Part shown: piece after piece, positions 36,324 to 45,234 of the stretch
How positions within the stretch are numbered: the stretch's first letter is position 1
How the letters are laid out: each line of letters starts with the position of its first letter
Origin: Lancefieldella parvula
GTDB lineage: Bacteria; Actinomycetota; Coriobacteriia; Coriobacteriales; Atopobiaceae
Direction of reading: 5' to 3'
Assembly (NCBI GenBank): GCA_023300185.1
Contig: CP097092.1
Span: 310,001-374,000 of the forward strand
DNA: 64,000 nucleotides
Program-made: the position numbers and the translations under genes
Notes under the pieces: model-generated
The model's input: the letters and a program-made list of their open reading frames with translations, nothing else
What the model was told of the DNA's origin: nothing
The model's database searches: none

Positions 36324-37013
36324 TTACAAAAGATCGTCTGGCGGTAGGAGCTTGATGTCCCATGTGGTTTTTACATAACAATTAACGTCAATATCTGACG
36401 GATCAAATGCAGGTACTTGATTTTTACTTTCGTAATCGTCATACGCACTACAAGCGCAAGCCGTATAGACAAAGTCTTTTTCTTTAATGTCATAAGTCGC
36501 ATTTTGCAGTCCAACAACCTTTGCACCAGCTGCTTTGGCAAGAAGGTTAGCTTGCTGACGACAAGAAATAATAGCGTCAGTAGAAAGTTTGTTCTTAATA
36601 GGTTTTTCATTTTCTATTGCAAATTCAACTGAGAAAGTCACTTCATCTCCACACGAACTGAGTGCTTTCCAGATTTTCTCTACAAGGTCTGTCTCAAGTT
36701 GTTCTTTAATGGACAATTCTGCACGAAAATCAAATCCTTCAACAATTGTATGAGCAACGTAATAACGCTCCCATTTTTCTTTTTGATACTGCTTAATCTC
36801 GTGAGCTGAAATCGAGTACCTATTGTTTTTCAGAATTGAAGCGGATAGTGCGTTTTGCTCAAGCGCATCTTTCATTGTCTGAAGCAGCGCGTTATATCTG
36901 GCGGTACATTCTTCACGGGTCTTCGAAGTTCCCTGAATAGTGATATCAACGTTTATGGTATCAGGCGGAACTTGCGTGCTCATATTTGTAGATACGTTAA
37001 TTGTTCGATCCAT
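36324..37013 (-). CDS. SIMPL (DUF541) domain protein
   Basis: The protein has 229 residues with the SIMPL pattern: INVSTNMSTQVPPDTINVDI, a central YSISAHEIKQYQKEKW and VEGFDFRAELSI, then CRQQANLLAKAAGAKVVGL and a final TWDIKL. No signal peptide is visible, so it seems to be cytoplasmic, unlike many secreted relatives. Function in the family is poorly defined. It is convergent with the exporter operon. Its upstream region is AT-rich. Confidence 0.85.
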   Translation of the reverse strand: MDRTINVSTNMSTQVPPDTINVDITIQGTSKTREECTARYNALLQTMKDALEQNALSASILKNNRYSISAHEIKQYQKEKWERYYVAHTIVEGFDFRAELSIKEQLETDLVEKIWKALSSCGDEVTFSVEFAIENEKPIKNKLSTDAIISCRQQANLLAKAAGAKVVGLQNATYDIKEKDFVYTACACSAYDDYESKNQVPAFDPSDIDVNCYVKTTWDIKLLPPDDLL

Positions 37014-37354
37014 GGTGTGTTCCTTTCAGAGATGTTAGAGAAAAATCAGCCGTTTGAACAGGTAATTTATTTCTCACTGTTGAATAATCATAGGTCCAAA
37101 AAAGATTCTGAGTGTCCAGTGTAATGGACACTTTGATGGCTAATTTCAATAGAAATGAATCGCATTAAACAGCTAATTTTCATAGTATGTGTAGCTAACA
37201 TTGATAGACTCTGCTGCTCTATAGAGATTAATTTTCATATAGGATACGTTTGTAATAAAAGTATTCAGAAATAATTTTTGGAATACTATTTGACAATGAA
37301 ATGATTTTGTATAAAATAATTGACATAGTAAGATAGATAGTAAGGAGTAAGTAA
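37014..37354. other. AT-rich divergent intergenic region
   Basis: It should carry the promoters of the SIMPL gene (minus) and the XRE gene (plus). Near 37280-37330, TTGACA-like and TAAAAT-like boxes precede the XRE gene. Nothing else was recognised. Confidence 0.4.
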
Positions 37355-37846
37355 ATGAATACGACAGACGAGGAATTGATAAAACGCCTACAAGCACATT
37401 TGTCCACTATTCGTAAGTCAGCAGGTTGGAGTGGAGAGTGGCTAGCTAATGAACTTGGAGTTACAAAACAAACTATTAGTAGTTTGGAAACAGGAAAGAC
37501 TCAAATGACAAAGATGCACTATCTTGCCATTAGAGCAGTATTCAACAATGAAATTGTAGTTAATGGAAATGAGGACTTGGCAAAAATAATTCAGTTATTC
37601 GTTGATCAACCGGTTATAGCAGAACTTGAAAAGTCTCAAATTACAACTGGTGGTGAAGATGGCGAACCGAAGATGGATTCGAAAGAAACTTTTAATCAAA
37701 GTGCAGTTTTGGGAGCCACTTTAATAACCGCCTCCCTTGCTCCTGCAGCAACGGTTTTAGTTCCAGTTTTAGGCAATTTAGTTAAATTAATGAAGCAAGC
37801 TATGAAGCAGACAAGAGCCGAGAGCTATATCTCGACGCTGTATTGA
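37355..37846 (+). CDS. XRE-family helix-turn-helix regulator with hydrophobic C-terminus
   Basis: The protein has 163 residues. An N-terminal XRE helix-turn-helix (about 10-60, SGEWLANELGVTKQTISSLE) binds DNA. The C-terminal part has a hydrophobic stretch (AVLGATLITASLAPAATVLV, about 115-140), which suggests membrane association or a ligand pocket. AAGGAG before the ATG supports the start. It is followed closely by a small membrane protein. AT-rich composition suggests acquisition. Confidence 0.8.
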   Translation: MNTTDEELIKRLQAHLSTIRKSAGWSGEWLANELGVTKQTISSLETGKTQMTKMHYLAIRAVFNNEIVVNGNEDLAKIIQLFVDQPVIAELEKSQITTGGEDGEPKMDSKETFNQSAVLGATLITASLAPAATVLVPVLGNLVKLMKQAMKQTRAESYISTLY

Positions 37847-37878
37847 TAGCGAATGAATCAAAAAGAGTAGGAGGGCCA

Positions 37879-38217
37879 ATGGTTTTTTGTGCACAGAGAG
37901 CTGAAGGCGCAGCTATAGGCTTATTTATAGCTGTAGTAGCTATCGGTGGTTATGTGCTGTATAAAAACCATTTTAAAAAGACAGAAAAACGTGACCGTGA
38001 AATGAACCAGAATATTCTTGAAAATGCACAAGAGTATCAAGTGGTTTGTGATGCTGAAGATAAAAATGGAACAGTATTTCATAGTGGAGAACATATAAAA
38101 GTAATTTATAAAGAAAAGGACGTGGCCCTTATTTACAGAATGAATGACCAGAATTCACCATATCTTACTTCCACTAGTTTTTTGACTTCGATCACCAATC
38201 TTTCAACTGACATCTAA
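37879..38217 (+). CDS. Small membrane protein of unknown function
   Basis: The protein has 112 residues from ATG 37879, chosen for AGGAGGG just upstream. One transmembrane helix (about 9-28, GAAIGLFIAVVAIGGYVLY) is followed by a basic stretch and a roughly 80-residue soluble domain (EYQVVCDAEDKNGTVFHSGE) that may fold as a small beta domain. It was not recognised as any known family. It lies 33 bases after the XRE gene and probably shares its transcript. Confidence 0.65.
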   Translation: MVFCAQRAEGAAIGLFIAVVAIGGYVLYKNHFKKTEKRDREMNQNILENAQEYQVVCDAEDKNGTVFHSGEHIKVIYKEKDVALIYRMNDQNSPYLTSTSFLTSITNLSTDI

Positions 38218-38240
38218 TAGATAAGGAAAATAGAAGAAAG

Positions 38241-38280
38241 CCGGAAGTGCCAGTTTAGTGACTTGTATTTCCGGTTTTGT
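38241..38280 (+). terminator. Terminator of the XRE operon
   Basis: CCGGAAGT (38241-38248) pairs with ACTT and TTCCGG (38261-38274) with an internal bulge, followed by TTTTGTTTTG. Confidence 0.65.
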
Positions 38281-38605
38281 TTTGTAAAAACATTAGCTTC
38301 TTTAAGTGATATTGAATTAAGACTATGTATAGCGGTGAATTTTATTAAGCTCCTTAAGTCATCATAGACTTATCGGGGTAGTTATTAAGCTAGAAAAAAC
38401 AATAATAGAAAATTTCCTGTGGTAGAGGATTGTATTAATGAGCCGCATGCCTTCGAGGTTTATACCATTACTCCATCTTCACCCTTTACTATGAGGTTTG
38501 GTAATTCATTCAGATCATAACTTCACGAAAAAGCACAGTTAGGTGTAAACTTTATGGTGTAGTTAGCTATAGCTAACAAAGCGCCAACCGAATGGAGTTT
38601 AACAA
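38281..38605. other. Intergenic region with little structure
   Basis: It includes a possible minus-strand coding scrap near 38455-38510 (LNELPNLIVKGEDGVMV) with no start signal. Otherwise I see nothing. Confidence 0.3.
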
Positions 38606-39106
38606 ATGCCTGCTCAGAACGAGAAGAAGGATCACCTTCCGGTACTTGGCGTTGGCCCCGCTTATGTGATTGTCATTACGGTGCTGACGGTCGCGTGCAT
38701 TGCCCTGTCTAAGCTGGGATTTCTTCCGTACCTGCGCATTCGAGCCACGGTCGGCGTGATGCACACCGTGGGCACGGCTTTTCTGATTGTGGGCATCTGG
38801 CTGTGGGTTTCCGCCGCCATCAAAGAAAAACTTCGCGAGAAAATCATCGCAAATCAGCTGGTGACCACTGGTGTTTATGCACTGGTCAGAAACCCAATCT
38901 ACTCCGCATTTGCGTTTGTTATGTCGGGCGCCGCTTTGCTTTCAAGCAACCTTTATCTACTGCCGCTGCCGCTTGTGTTTTGGGCACTTTTAACTGTGAT
39001 GATGCAAGCCACGGAGGAGAAGTGGCTTCTCGAGCAATTTGGCGATGAGTACAAAGAGTACTGCAAGCGAGTTAATCGTTGCATTCCGTGGTTTCCCAAG
39101 CGCTAA
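38606..39106 (+). CDS. Isoprenylcysteine carboxyl methyltransferase-like membrane enzyme
   Basis: The protein has 166 residues with about four membrane helices. The C-terminal SAM-binding signature of the ICMT/PEMT family is present: GVYALVRNPIYSAF, then EEKWLLEQFGDEYKEYCKRV and PWF. Bacterial relatives methylate lipids or small molecules; the substrate is unknown. It is a single gene, probably ending at a weak hairpin at 39166-39188. Confidence 0.85.
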   Translation: MPAQNEKKDHLPVLGVGPAYVIVITVLTVACIALSKLGFLPYLRIRATVGVMHTVGTAFLIVGIWLWVSAAIKEKLREKIIANQLVTTGVYALVRNPIYSAFAFVMSGAALLSSNLYLLPLPLVFWALLTVMMQATEEKWLLEQFGDEYKEYCKRVNRCIPWFPKR

Positions 39107-39165
39107 CGTTTAACGTGAATATTTACGTCGATATTCACGTCGATATTTGCTTTTAGCCGAGCTCC

Positions 39166-39195
39166 AGCCCCATAGGTGAGCTGGGGCTTGTTTGA
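39166..39195 (+). terminator. Weak terminator after the methyltransferase
   Basis: AGCCCC (39166-39171) pairs with GGGGCT (39183-39188), followed by TGTTTGATTTT. Upstream, near 39112-39140, GTGAATAT and ATATTCAC form an inverted repeat within a tandem ACGTCGATATT stretch. Confidence 0.45.
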
Positions 39196-39340
39196 TTTTC
39201 TCGCTATATAAATACTTTTACGAAGCGGCTATGATATATATATACGTCCGCGAGGCATGCTTGTGTCGTGCCTGCTCTATATACGTCACGCTGGTTTGTC
39301 AGTGCTTGTACCTGCTGCTTCATGAGAAACGAGAGATGCG

Positions 39341-41279
39341 ATGCTGGATATTCGTCGTGTTTTAGCAAGTGCGCCCAAAAAGCATACGGAGGAGACGCTG
39401 AATTCTCTGACGACTGTCTGGGGAGAGGCACTTGATGCGTCGAACGTGTTGTCTGAGTATCCGCGTCCTCGTATGCAGCGCGATGAGTATGCGATGTTGA
39501 ACGGTGTGTGGGAGTATGCGATTGCGCCGGTAGATGGCGAGGTGGACGCAGAGACCCTCGCGCAACAAGAGATTCCTTCCCGTTGGGATGGGCAGATTGT
39601 GGTGCCGTTCTCGCCAGAAGCTCCTCTCTCTGGTGTTGGTCGTACGGTGCAGCCGAGCGAACTTTTGTGGTATAAGCGCAAAATTGACTTGCAAAAACCG
39701 GCTGATGACCAGCGACTTATTTTGCATTTTGATGCGGTCGACTGGATGTGTGCATGCTTTATAAACGGCGAGCTTGTCGGTACGCATACTGGCGGTTACC
39801 TGCCGTTTTCGTTTGATGTGACGGATTTACTTGGCTCACCTGAAACGGGAGAGAGCGCGGGCGAGGCTGAGGTTGTCGCTACAGCTGAGAGTGCCGCCAC
39901 GGCTGAGCTCGCGCTTTGTGTTTGGGATCCAAGTGATGCTGGCTCCCAGCTGCGTGGAAAGCAGCGACTCTCGCGTGGCGACATTTGGTACACCGCTCAG
40001 AGTGGCATTTGGCAGAGCGTTTGGTACGAGGTTGTTTCTGCGGTTCACCTTGAGTCGCTAACTCTGAAGGGTGATATGTTTGGCGCGCTTGAGGTTAGTG
40101 CGAACGTGCAGGTAAGCGAGCCGTCAAGTGAGCAGTCGAGTGCGCAGCTGAGCGCGCTGGAGCTGGAGTTGGCGCTCAAGGATGAGCTTGGGCAAGACGT
40201 TCTTCTCGCCAGGCTTCCGGTGGGCGAACCAGGAGAAATTTGCGCGAATCTGCAGGTAGATGAACCGCAGTTGTGGTCTCCGGAGAGACCGTACCTCTAT
40301 TCCGTGGAGGCAACACTTTGGCAGGACGGTGCGGCGGTCGATTTTGTTCGGAGTTATTGCGCATTTCGTACTGTTGAGGTGAAGCCTGATGAGGCTGGCG
40401 TGCCAAGGGTGCACTTGAATGGCGCGCCGTATTTTGTGCGCGGCGTGCTGGATCAGGGCTATTGGTCTGACGGATTGACTGACGGCGCCGTCCGACGATG
40501 CGCTGGTATATGACGTAGAGGCCATGAAGTCGGCTGGTTTCAATACGCTGCGAAAGCATATCAAGATTGAAAGCGAACGCTGGTATTACCACTGCGATCG
40601 TATTGGCATGCTGGTTTGGCAGGATTGCGTTTCGGGAGGTAGCGCATATAGTCCCTGGCACACGAGTCAAAAGCCGACGCTGTTCAGCTTTACCTGGGGA
40701 CGGTTTGACGACACAATTCCAAGTCATCACGAGGCTTTATCCGCAGGTGACGAAGGCTATCGCAAGGAGTGGACAGAAACTTGTCAAAAAATGGTCAGGC
40801 TCCTGGATGGGCATCCTTCGATTGGATTTTGGACGCTCTTTAACGAGGGTTGGGGGCAGTTTGATGCTTGCGCAGCTACTGAGGCTGTTCGCGCCTTGGA
40901 TGCAACACGTCCAATCGATGCAACAAGTGGCTGGTACGACCAGGGCTGCGGCGATTTCCTGAGCATTCACAATTACTTCCGGCCACTTCGCGCAGGTTGG
41001 AGCGGGAAACAACGGGGGAATCGAGCGGCAATAATCTCTGAATTTGGTGGTCTGGCGCAGATGACACCAGGTCACACGTCGCTTGATCATTCATATGGAT
41101 ACGGGGATTTTGCCACAGTTGAGGATTGGCGAGTGGCTGTCAAAAAGTTGCTTGCAGAGGCGGAATCGCTGCAGGTTGAGGGTCTTGCGGGATACATTTA
41201 TACCCAGGTATCAGACGTCGAGGAGGAGGTAAATGGCCTGCTTACCTACGACCGAAAGATCAACAAGTTTGAAGGGTAG
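39341..41279 (+). pseudogene. Glycoside hydrolase family 2 enzyme, one frameshift
   Basis: The sugar-binding and immunoglobulin-like domains (ECPRPxx-type start YPRPRMQRDEYAMLNGVWEY, then GRTVQPSELLWYKRKIDL) are in the first 390 codons. The frame then breaks at about 40484, where TTGACTGACG appears to carry one extra base relative to TTGATGACG. From 40500 the TIM-barrel continues in the next frame: SAGFNTLRKHIKIESERWYY, acid/base glutamate in LFNEGWGQFDA and nucleophile in ISEFGGL. Without the break it would be about 645 residues, a normal cytoplasmic GH2 (beta-galactosidase or beta-glucuronidase-like) with no signal peptide. A single-base sequencing error would restore it. Confidence 0.85.
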
Positions 41280-41403
41280 CAGCTGCCGGGTGTTGTTGAG
41301 TAATGCGCTACGGTGTCCGATAGTCAAGCGATGAGCAGTGGGTCGAAAGATGCCCAGTTAATTGAGGTGTGTCCAGTAATGCCGAGTACTGATTCCCAGC
41401 AAA

Positions 41404-41560
41404 GTGGTAAAAAATGCGTTTAGTTGGAGTTTCATTTTTCTGCATAGCGAGTTTTCGCAGATAAAAAATTGCAACGGTGGTAAAAAATGGTCTTAGTTGG
41501 AGATAAAAATGGCTTTTTAAAGATTTGATCTCCAACTAAACGGGATTTTTACCTTTTTAG
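41404..41560 (+). repeat. Dispersed intergenic element, copy A (direct-direct-inverted repeat)
   Basis: Unit 1 GTGGTAAAAAATGCGTTTAG (41404-41423, then TTGG) recurs as unit 2 at 41476-41500 and as an inverted unit 3 at 41532-41553. Units 2 and 3 form a long hairpin: TTAGTTGGAGAT pairs exactly with ATCTCCAACTAA. TTTTTACCTTTTT follows. The order, spacing (48 nt between units 1 and 2) and flanking words match copy B at 49964-50120. It lies after the GH2 gene. Confidence 0.8.
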
Positions 41561-41679
41561 CCCCTTAAATTTTGGTCCGAAAATTGAGTGATACGCAAAA
41601 TTGAATATCTGTGCATAGATATTCGTAGAAATGAATACTTCTTTAGCGGGAATAGAAATTTTGTAACTTAATACAAAAA

Positions 41680-41713
41680 CTCGCCTTCCAGAGGTCTATT
41701 TCTGGAAGGCGAG
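41680..41713 (-). terminator. Terminator of the ApbE/FMN reductase operon
   Basis: CTCGCCTTCCAGA (41680-41692) and its exact complement (41701-41713) form a 13-bp stem. On the minus strand it is followed by TTTTTG. Confidence 0.88.
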
Positions 41714-41829
41714 GGAAGTGTATCACTTCAGTTGTGCATAATTACGCTTGGTAGCACGTAGGTGCAGGTAGACGCGTCGCAGTCGCGCTTCAACTTGCGC
41801 TCTGTTGTGCGTTGCCGCAGGTACGAGCG

Positions 41830-43047
41830 TTAAGCGCTTGCGCCCGAGGTAGCATCTACGCCTGCACTTGGTGCGGGAGCACCAGCAGCAGGGGCGGGAG
41901 CGCCAGCTGGCGGAACAACTGCGCCGCTAGTACTTACAAGACGCTGACCTGTGGTTTGCAGATACCAATCCAACCAGGGCTTGAAGTTGAAGACAATCTC
42001 GTTGATGCCTGCATACGAGCCATCGGGATAGTACATTGCCTGGTAGTTGTGGGTGTTGATGATGTCGGCTGGTGTACCTGGGACAATGGTACGTACATAC
42101 TCTTTGTCGCCGTTGCGAAGTACGCCGATGACAAACTCAACATTCTTCATACGACCCTCGGGAAGAGAGTTGTGAACTGTGGAAAGACGGTCGCCCGACT
42201 GCTCAGGAACTCGTTTTGCCAGCATAGTGTCTGGGTTGTCATGAGCGTTGTTGTAGTAGAGGAACTGATTGTTATCGTCTGCGTAAGTCAGCTCAAATGG
42301 CATTGCCTTCAGGAACATGTCAATCTGGTTGACCGTCAAAATGCCGTGGTCAAGCTTAACGTATGTGTCGCCCGAGACCGCGCCCACAAGCTCGGCGGCC
42401 TTCTCGACCCAATCAGGATCGTCGGGATCAATGCCCTGGATAGTGGTGGAAATTGAGTTGGTTACGTCCAGATCCTCTGGCGCGATTGGCTTTGGCTTCT
42501 TCAACTTGGAGACCACCTCTACGTATTTGACAAAGTTATCCAGGCACAGGCCCAGGAAGCCGACGGTGCGCTCGTCGATAATGTTGCCGTCCTCGTCAAA
42601 GGCCTGCTTGGCCTTTCCAAGAAGGAACTCGTTACCAGGCAAAACGTATGCGTTTACGCCCGGAGCATCCATAATCTTGCGTAGATGAACTTGCGCGCGA
42701 GAAGTTCCCTGGTCGTAGTAAGAAGCGCCGACAATCATGACAGGCTTGTTCTCAAATGGATGCACGTCGTAGGAGAGCCACTCGATAACGCTCTTCAGCG
42801 CAGGTGAGATGGTGTGGTTGTGCTCGGGCGTAGAAATAATGACGCCATCAGCGCGGGTAATCTTGTTGTACAGCAGGCGGAGCTGGAAGTTCTCGTCCCA
42901 CTTGAGGTCCTGATTGAACAGAGGAATGTTATCAATCTCAAGGATCTCAAGCTCAAACTGCTTGGCAAAATGCTTTTTGATGAAGTGCAAAAGCTTTCGG
43001 TTATAGGAAATCTCCGCATTTGAACCGACGATTCCGACAAATTTCAT
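41830..43047 (-). CDS. NADPH-dependent FMN reductase fused to a PAS-like domain
   Basis: The protein has 405 residues. The N-terminal about 185 residues form a flavodoxin-like FMN reductase domain (FVGIVGSNAEISYNRKLLHF, STPEHNHTISPALKSVIEWL, KPVMIVGAS). From about 230 to 350 the sequence resembles the PAS-like part of DUF438 proteins (LDHGILTVNQIDMFLKAMPF, VEFVIGVLRNGDKEYVRTIV). A Pro/Ala/Gly-rich tail ends it. The neighbour at 43068 has only the reductase domain, so this is a fusion. It is the third gene of an operon behind apbE. The role may be redox sensing or electron transfer from NADPH; the substrate is unknown. Confidence 0.87.
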   Translation of the reverse strand: MKFVGIVGSNAEISYNRKLLHFIKKHFAKQFELEILEIDNIPLFNQDLKWDENFQLRLLYNKITRADGVIISTPEHNHTISPALKSVIEWLSYDVHPFENKPVMIVGASYYDQGTSRAQVHLRKIMDAPGVNAYVLPGNEFLLGKAKQAFDEDGNIIDERTVGFLGLCLDNFVKYVEVVSKLKKPKPIAPEDLDVTNSISTTIQGIDPDDPDWVEKAAELVGAVSGDTYVKLDHGILTVNQIDMFLKAMPFELTYADDNNQFLYYNNAHDNPDTMLAKRVPEQSGDRLSTVHNSLPEGRMKNVEFVIGVLRNGDKEYVRTIVPGTPADIINTHNYQAMYYPDGSYAGINEIVFNFKPWLDWYLQTTGQRLVSTSGAVVPPAGAPAPAAGAPAPSAGVDATSGASA

Positions 43048-43067
43048 AGTAGTAGTTCCTTCCAGGC

Positions 43068-43679
43068 CTACAGGTTTTCCCAGTCAAAGTTCTCGGCCTC
43101 TTTGCGGAGAAGTTCGCGCGATGCGGCCATTTTTTCGTTGAGTTTCACAAACAGACGGAAATCGTCAAAGAGCAGGTCAAGCTTTTTGACGGTAGCTTTG
43201 TCCTTCAAGCTGCCCTTCTCGTCAAATGCCTGCGGAGCTCGGCCAAGAAGGAACTCGGAACCTGGCATGATTGCGGCCTTGAGCTCGGGAGCGTCCAGAA
43301 TTTGACGGAGTTGAAGCTGTGCGCGAGAAGATCCGAGCGTGCCCAGGGATGCGCCGACAATCATGACTGGCTTGTTGACCATAGGGAAGATGCCGTAGGA
43401 CAGCCAAGCAAGCGCGTTTTGCAGGACCGCTGGAATGGAGTGGTCGTACTCTGGAGTTGCGATGATGACGCCGTCGGCGGCCTCAATTTTCTTTGCAAGC
43501 TCTGAGACAACCTCGGGAACCTTCATCTTTGCAGGCTTGTTGAACAGGGGAATGTTGTCGATTTCCACCAGCTCAATGGAGGCCTTGTCGGCAAAGTGCT
43601 TCTGCATAAACTGCAGGAGTCTTCGGTTATTTGACTCTTTTGAATTGGTGCCAATAAGGCCAACAAAGTTAAGCATCAA
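43068..43679 (-). CDS. NADPH-dependent FMN reductase
   Basis: The protein has 203 residues with a flavodoxin fold: FVGLIGTNSKESNNRRLLQF, the FMN-loop TPEYDHSIPAVLQNALAWLS and KPVMIVGASLGTLGSSRAQL. It is a paralogue of the N-terminal domain of the next gene, which starts 20 bases further on. It lies 14 bases after apbE in one operon. It supplies reduced flavin or electrons to a partner not identifiable here. Confidence 0.92.
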   Translation of the reverse strand: MMLNFVGLIGTNSKESNNRRLLQFMQKHFADKASIELVEIDNIPLFNKPAKMKVPEVVSELAKKIEAADGVIIATPEYDHSIPAVLQNALAWLSYGIFPMVNKPVMIVGASLGTLGSSRAQLQLRQILDAPELKAAIMPGSEFLLGRAPQAFDEKGSLKDKATVKKLDLLFDDFRLFVKLNEKMAASRELLRKEAENFDWENL

Positions 43680-43693
43680 ACTTCCTTTCTGAA

Positions 43694-44656
43694 TTACGCA
43701 AGGAACTCAGGCGAGATTCCCGACGAATAATATACGCGATTATCAGTGGTTACTATGAGCGCCTCGATGCCTTTTTCTTGTTCCACACGGGCAAGGAGCT
43801 GACGGGGTTTCTCGCCATAAAGGCGCGTGGTCCAAATTTCTCCGTCAAGCGAGTTGTCCGAGATAATCGTGATGCTCGCAAGTTGCGTGTCAACTGGATA
43901 GCCCGTGCTTCGGTCAAGAATGTGGTGATAGATGTGCTCGTTTACCTGCAGTTTCCTTTCGTAGGTACCGGAGGTCACCACGGACTGGTTGCAAATAGGC
44001 AGCACAGCAAGGTTAGTGCCTCTTGGTTGTTGTGGATCCTGGATGCCAATCTGCCACGGCCTGTTCTCGAGCACATTGACGCCAATTGTCTTAATGTTAC
44101 CGCCAAGGTTGATAAGTGCGGACAAGACGTGCTGACTTTTCAGATAATCTGCAATTTTGTCCGCGATGTAGCCTTTGGCCAAGCATCCCAGGTCCAGCTT
44201 CATGCCCTCTTTGGCGAGAAACACGGTGTAGCTCAAGGGATCCAATTCAATGAGTTGTGGATCAGTAAGCGATAACGCGTGCGCGACCTCGGTGTTATTT
44301 GGAATGCGCGCGTCAGCAAAGCCGATTCGCCAGGTTTGTACCAAGGGACCAAGTGCAATGTTTAAATGACTTGCAGGTATAAGGCTTTGTTCTCTGCCAA
44401 TCTGAATGAGCTCAAACAGCTCGAGGTCAACGGGGACAGGATGTTTGCCTGCTGCATGATTGATCTGCATAAGCTCGGAATTGGCGTCATTTGCGCTAAA
44501 CCGCTGGTTATAGATGTTGAGGAGTTCAAAGACATCGTCAAGTAGCTGTTCTGCAGTGCGCTCTTCCTGCGAACCATTGGAGGGTGGCAATAAAGAAATG
44601 GTGATAGTCGCGCCCATCAGGTGAGTTGATCTGGAAATGTAGGCTCGTTCTGGCAC
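43694..44656 (-). CDS. apbE: FAD:protein FMN transferase (ApbE family)
   Basis: The protein has 320 residues. It transfers FMN from FAD onto a Thr/Ser of target flavoproteins. Family signatures are TINHAAG-like QINHAAGKHPVPVD, LDLGCLAKGYIADKIADYL (about 153-171), SALINLGGNIKTIG and the metal-site region HHILDRSTGYPVDT. No lipobox or signal peptide is visible, unlike many exported ApbE proteins, so it may work in the cytoplasm. It heads an operon with two FMN reductases. The natural substrate may be encoded elsewhere. Confidence 0.9.
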   Translation of the reverse strand: MPERAYISRSTHLMGATITISLLPPSNGSQEERTAEQLLDDVFELLNIYNQRFSANDANSELMQINHAAGKHPVPVDLELFELIQIGREQSLIPASHLNIALGPLVQTWRIGFADARIPNNTEVAHALSLTDPQLIELDPLSYTVFLAKEGMKLDLGCLAKGYIADKIADYLKSQHVLSALINLGGNIKTIGVNVLENRPWQIGIQDPQQPRGTNLAVLPICNQSVVTSGTYERKLQVNEHIYHHILDRSTGYPVDTQLASITIISDNSLDGEIWTTRLYGEKPRQLLARVEQEKGIEALIVTTDNRVYYSSGISPEFLA

Positions 44657-44940
44657 GACTCTCCTATAGTGTCTAACAGCAGTTTGTTTAATTTTATCTG
44701 CAAATTGCTTAGCAGTAACTCTATTTTACGTTTGTTTGTTACGCTCATTTGTTGTATCCACAACATTTTGGCGAGAAACCCTACAGTTTTGGCAGCTCGC
44801 TGAAGACCGCTCCCGGCCCCAAAAGTGAAGAAAACTATGGAGTTAATTTGATTATTTATTCATAGGGATGTCTGTTTATTGTTGATATGTACTCATTCCA
44901 GTATCATTTTTTGCAGAAAGTACTGACCGAAGAATTATTC
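44657..44940. other. Promoter region of the ApbE operon
   Basis: It is AT-rich and contains one GGCGAGAAA word at 44771. Nothing else was recognised before the terminator at 44943. Confidence 0.35.
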
Positions 44941-44942
44941 TT

Positions 44943-44973
44943 GGCTGACGCGTATACGCCAGCCAGTTTTTTT
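44943..44973 (+). terminator. Free-standing terminator on the plus strand
   Basis: GGCTG and CAGCC pair, with inner CG/CG, around GTAT (44943-44964), followed by seven T. No plus-strand gene lies directly upstream, so it ends either a small RNA from the 44820-44940 region or a leader transcript of the adhesin gene. Confidence 0.7.
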
Positions 44974-44990
44974 GAAGGAGCATAAAAGAA

Positions 44991-45038
44991 ATGGAAAAAA
45001 GAATGGCTTGGTGTGCACGTTTTTCTCGCCAGGAGTAA
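44991..45038 (+). CDS. Possible 15-residue leader peptide
   Basis: GAAGGAG at 44974-44980 precedes ATG 44991. The product would be MEKRMAWCARFSRQE, followed by TAA. It sits between a terminator and the large adhesin gene and contains the TTTCTCGCC word. The spacing of the ribosome binding site is rather long. It may be a chance frame. Confidence 0.3.
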   Translation: MEKRMAWCARFSRQE

Positions 45039-45234
45039 TGAAGTTAAATCTACGCACTTTGTAGCATTAATTGTGCGCAATTTAGTCAGTTTTCAAAGTC
45101 TTTGTCCAAGATTGAGATAAAAAACTTTATTTGAACACGATATTTCTTTAAATATTTTGTCAAAAACCATTAGTATGTTTAGTGGAGCTTTATGTATCTC
45201 CAGGGGTACGTTCGATAGGAAAGATGGGGTTGAT

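Noticed and set aside
41404..41560. CRISPR-like array
   Set aside because: Only two direct units with similar rather than unique spacers, and a third unit in inverted orientation. No cas genes are present.
43102..43305. Small plus-strand frames over the FMN reductase genes
   Set aside because: They are shadows of the minus-strand genes, with Arg/Ser-rich products and no start signals.
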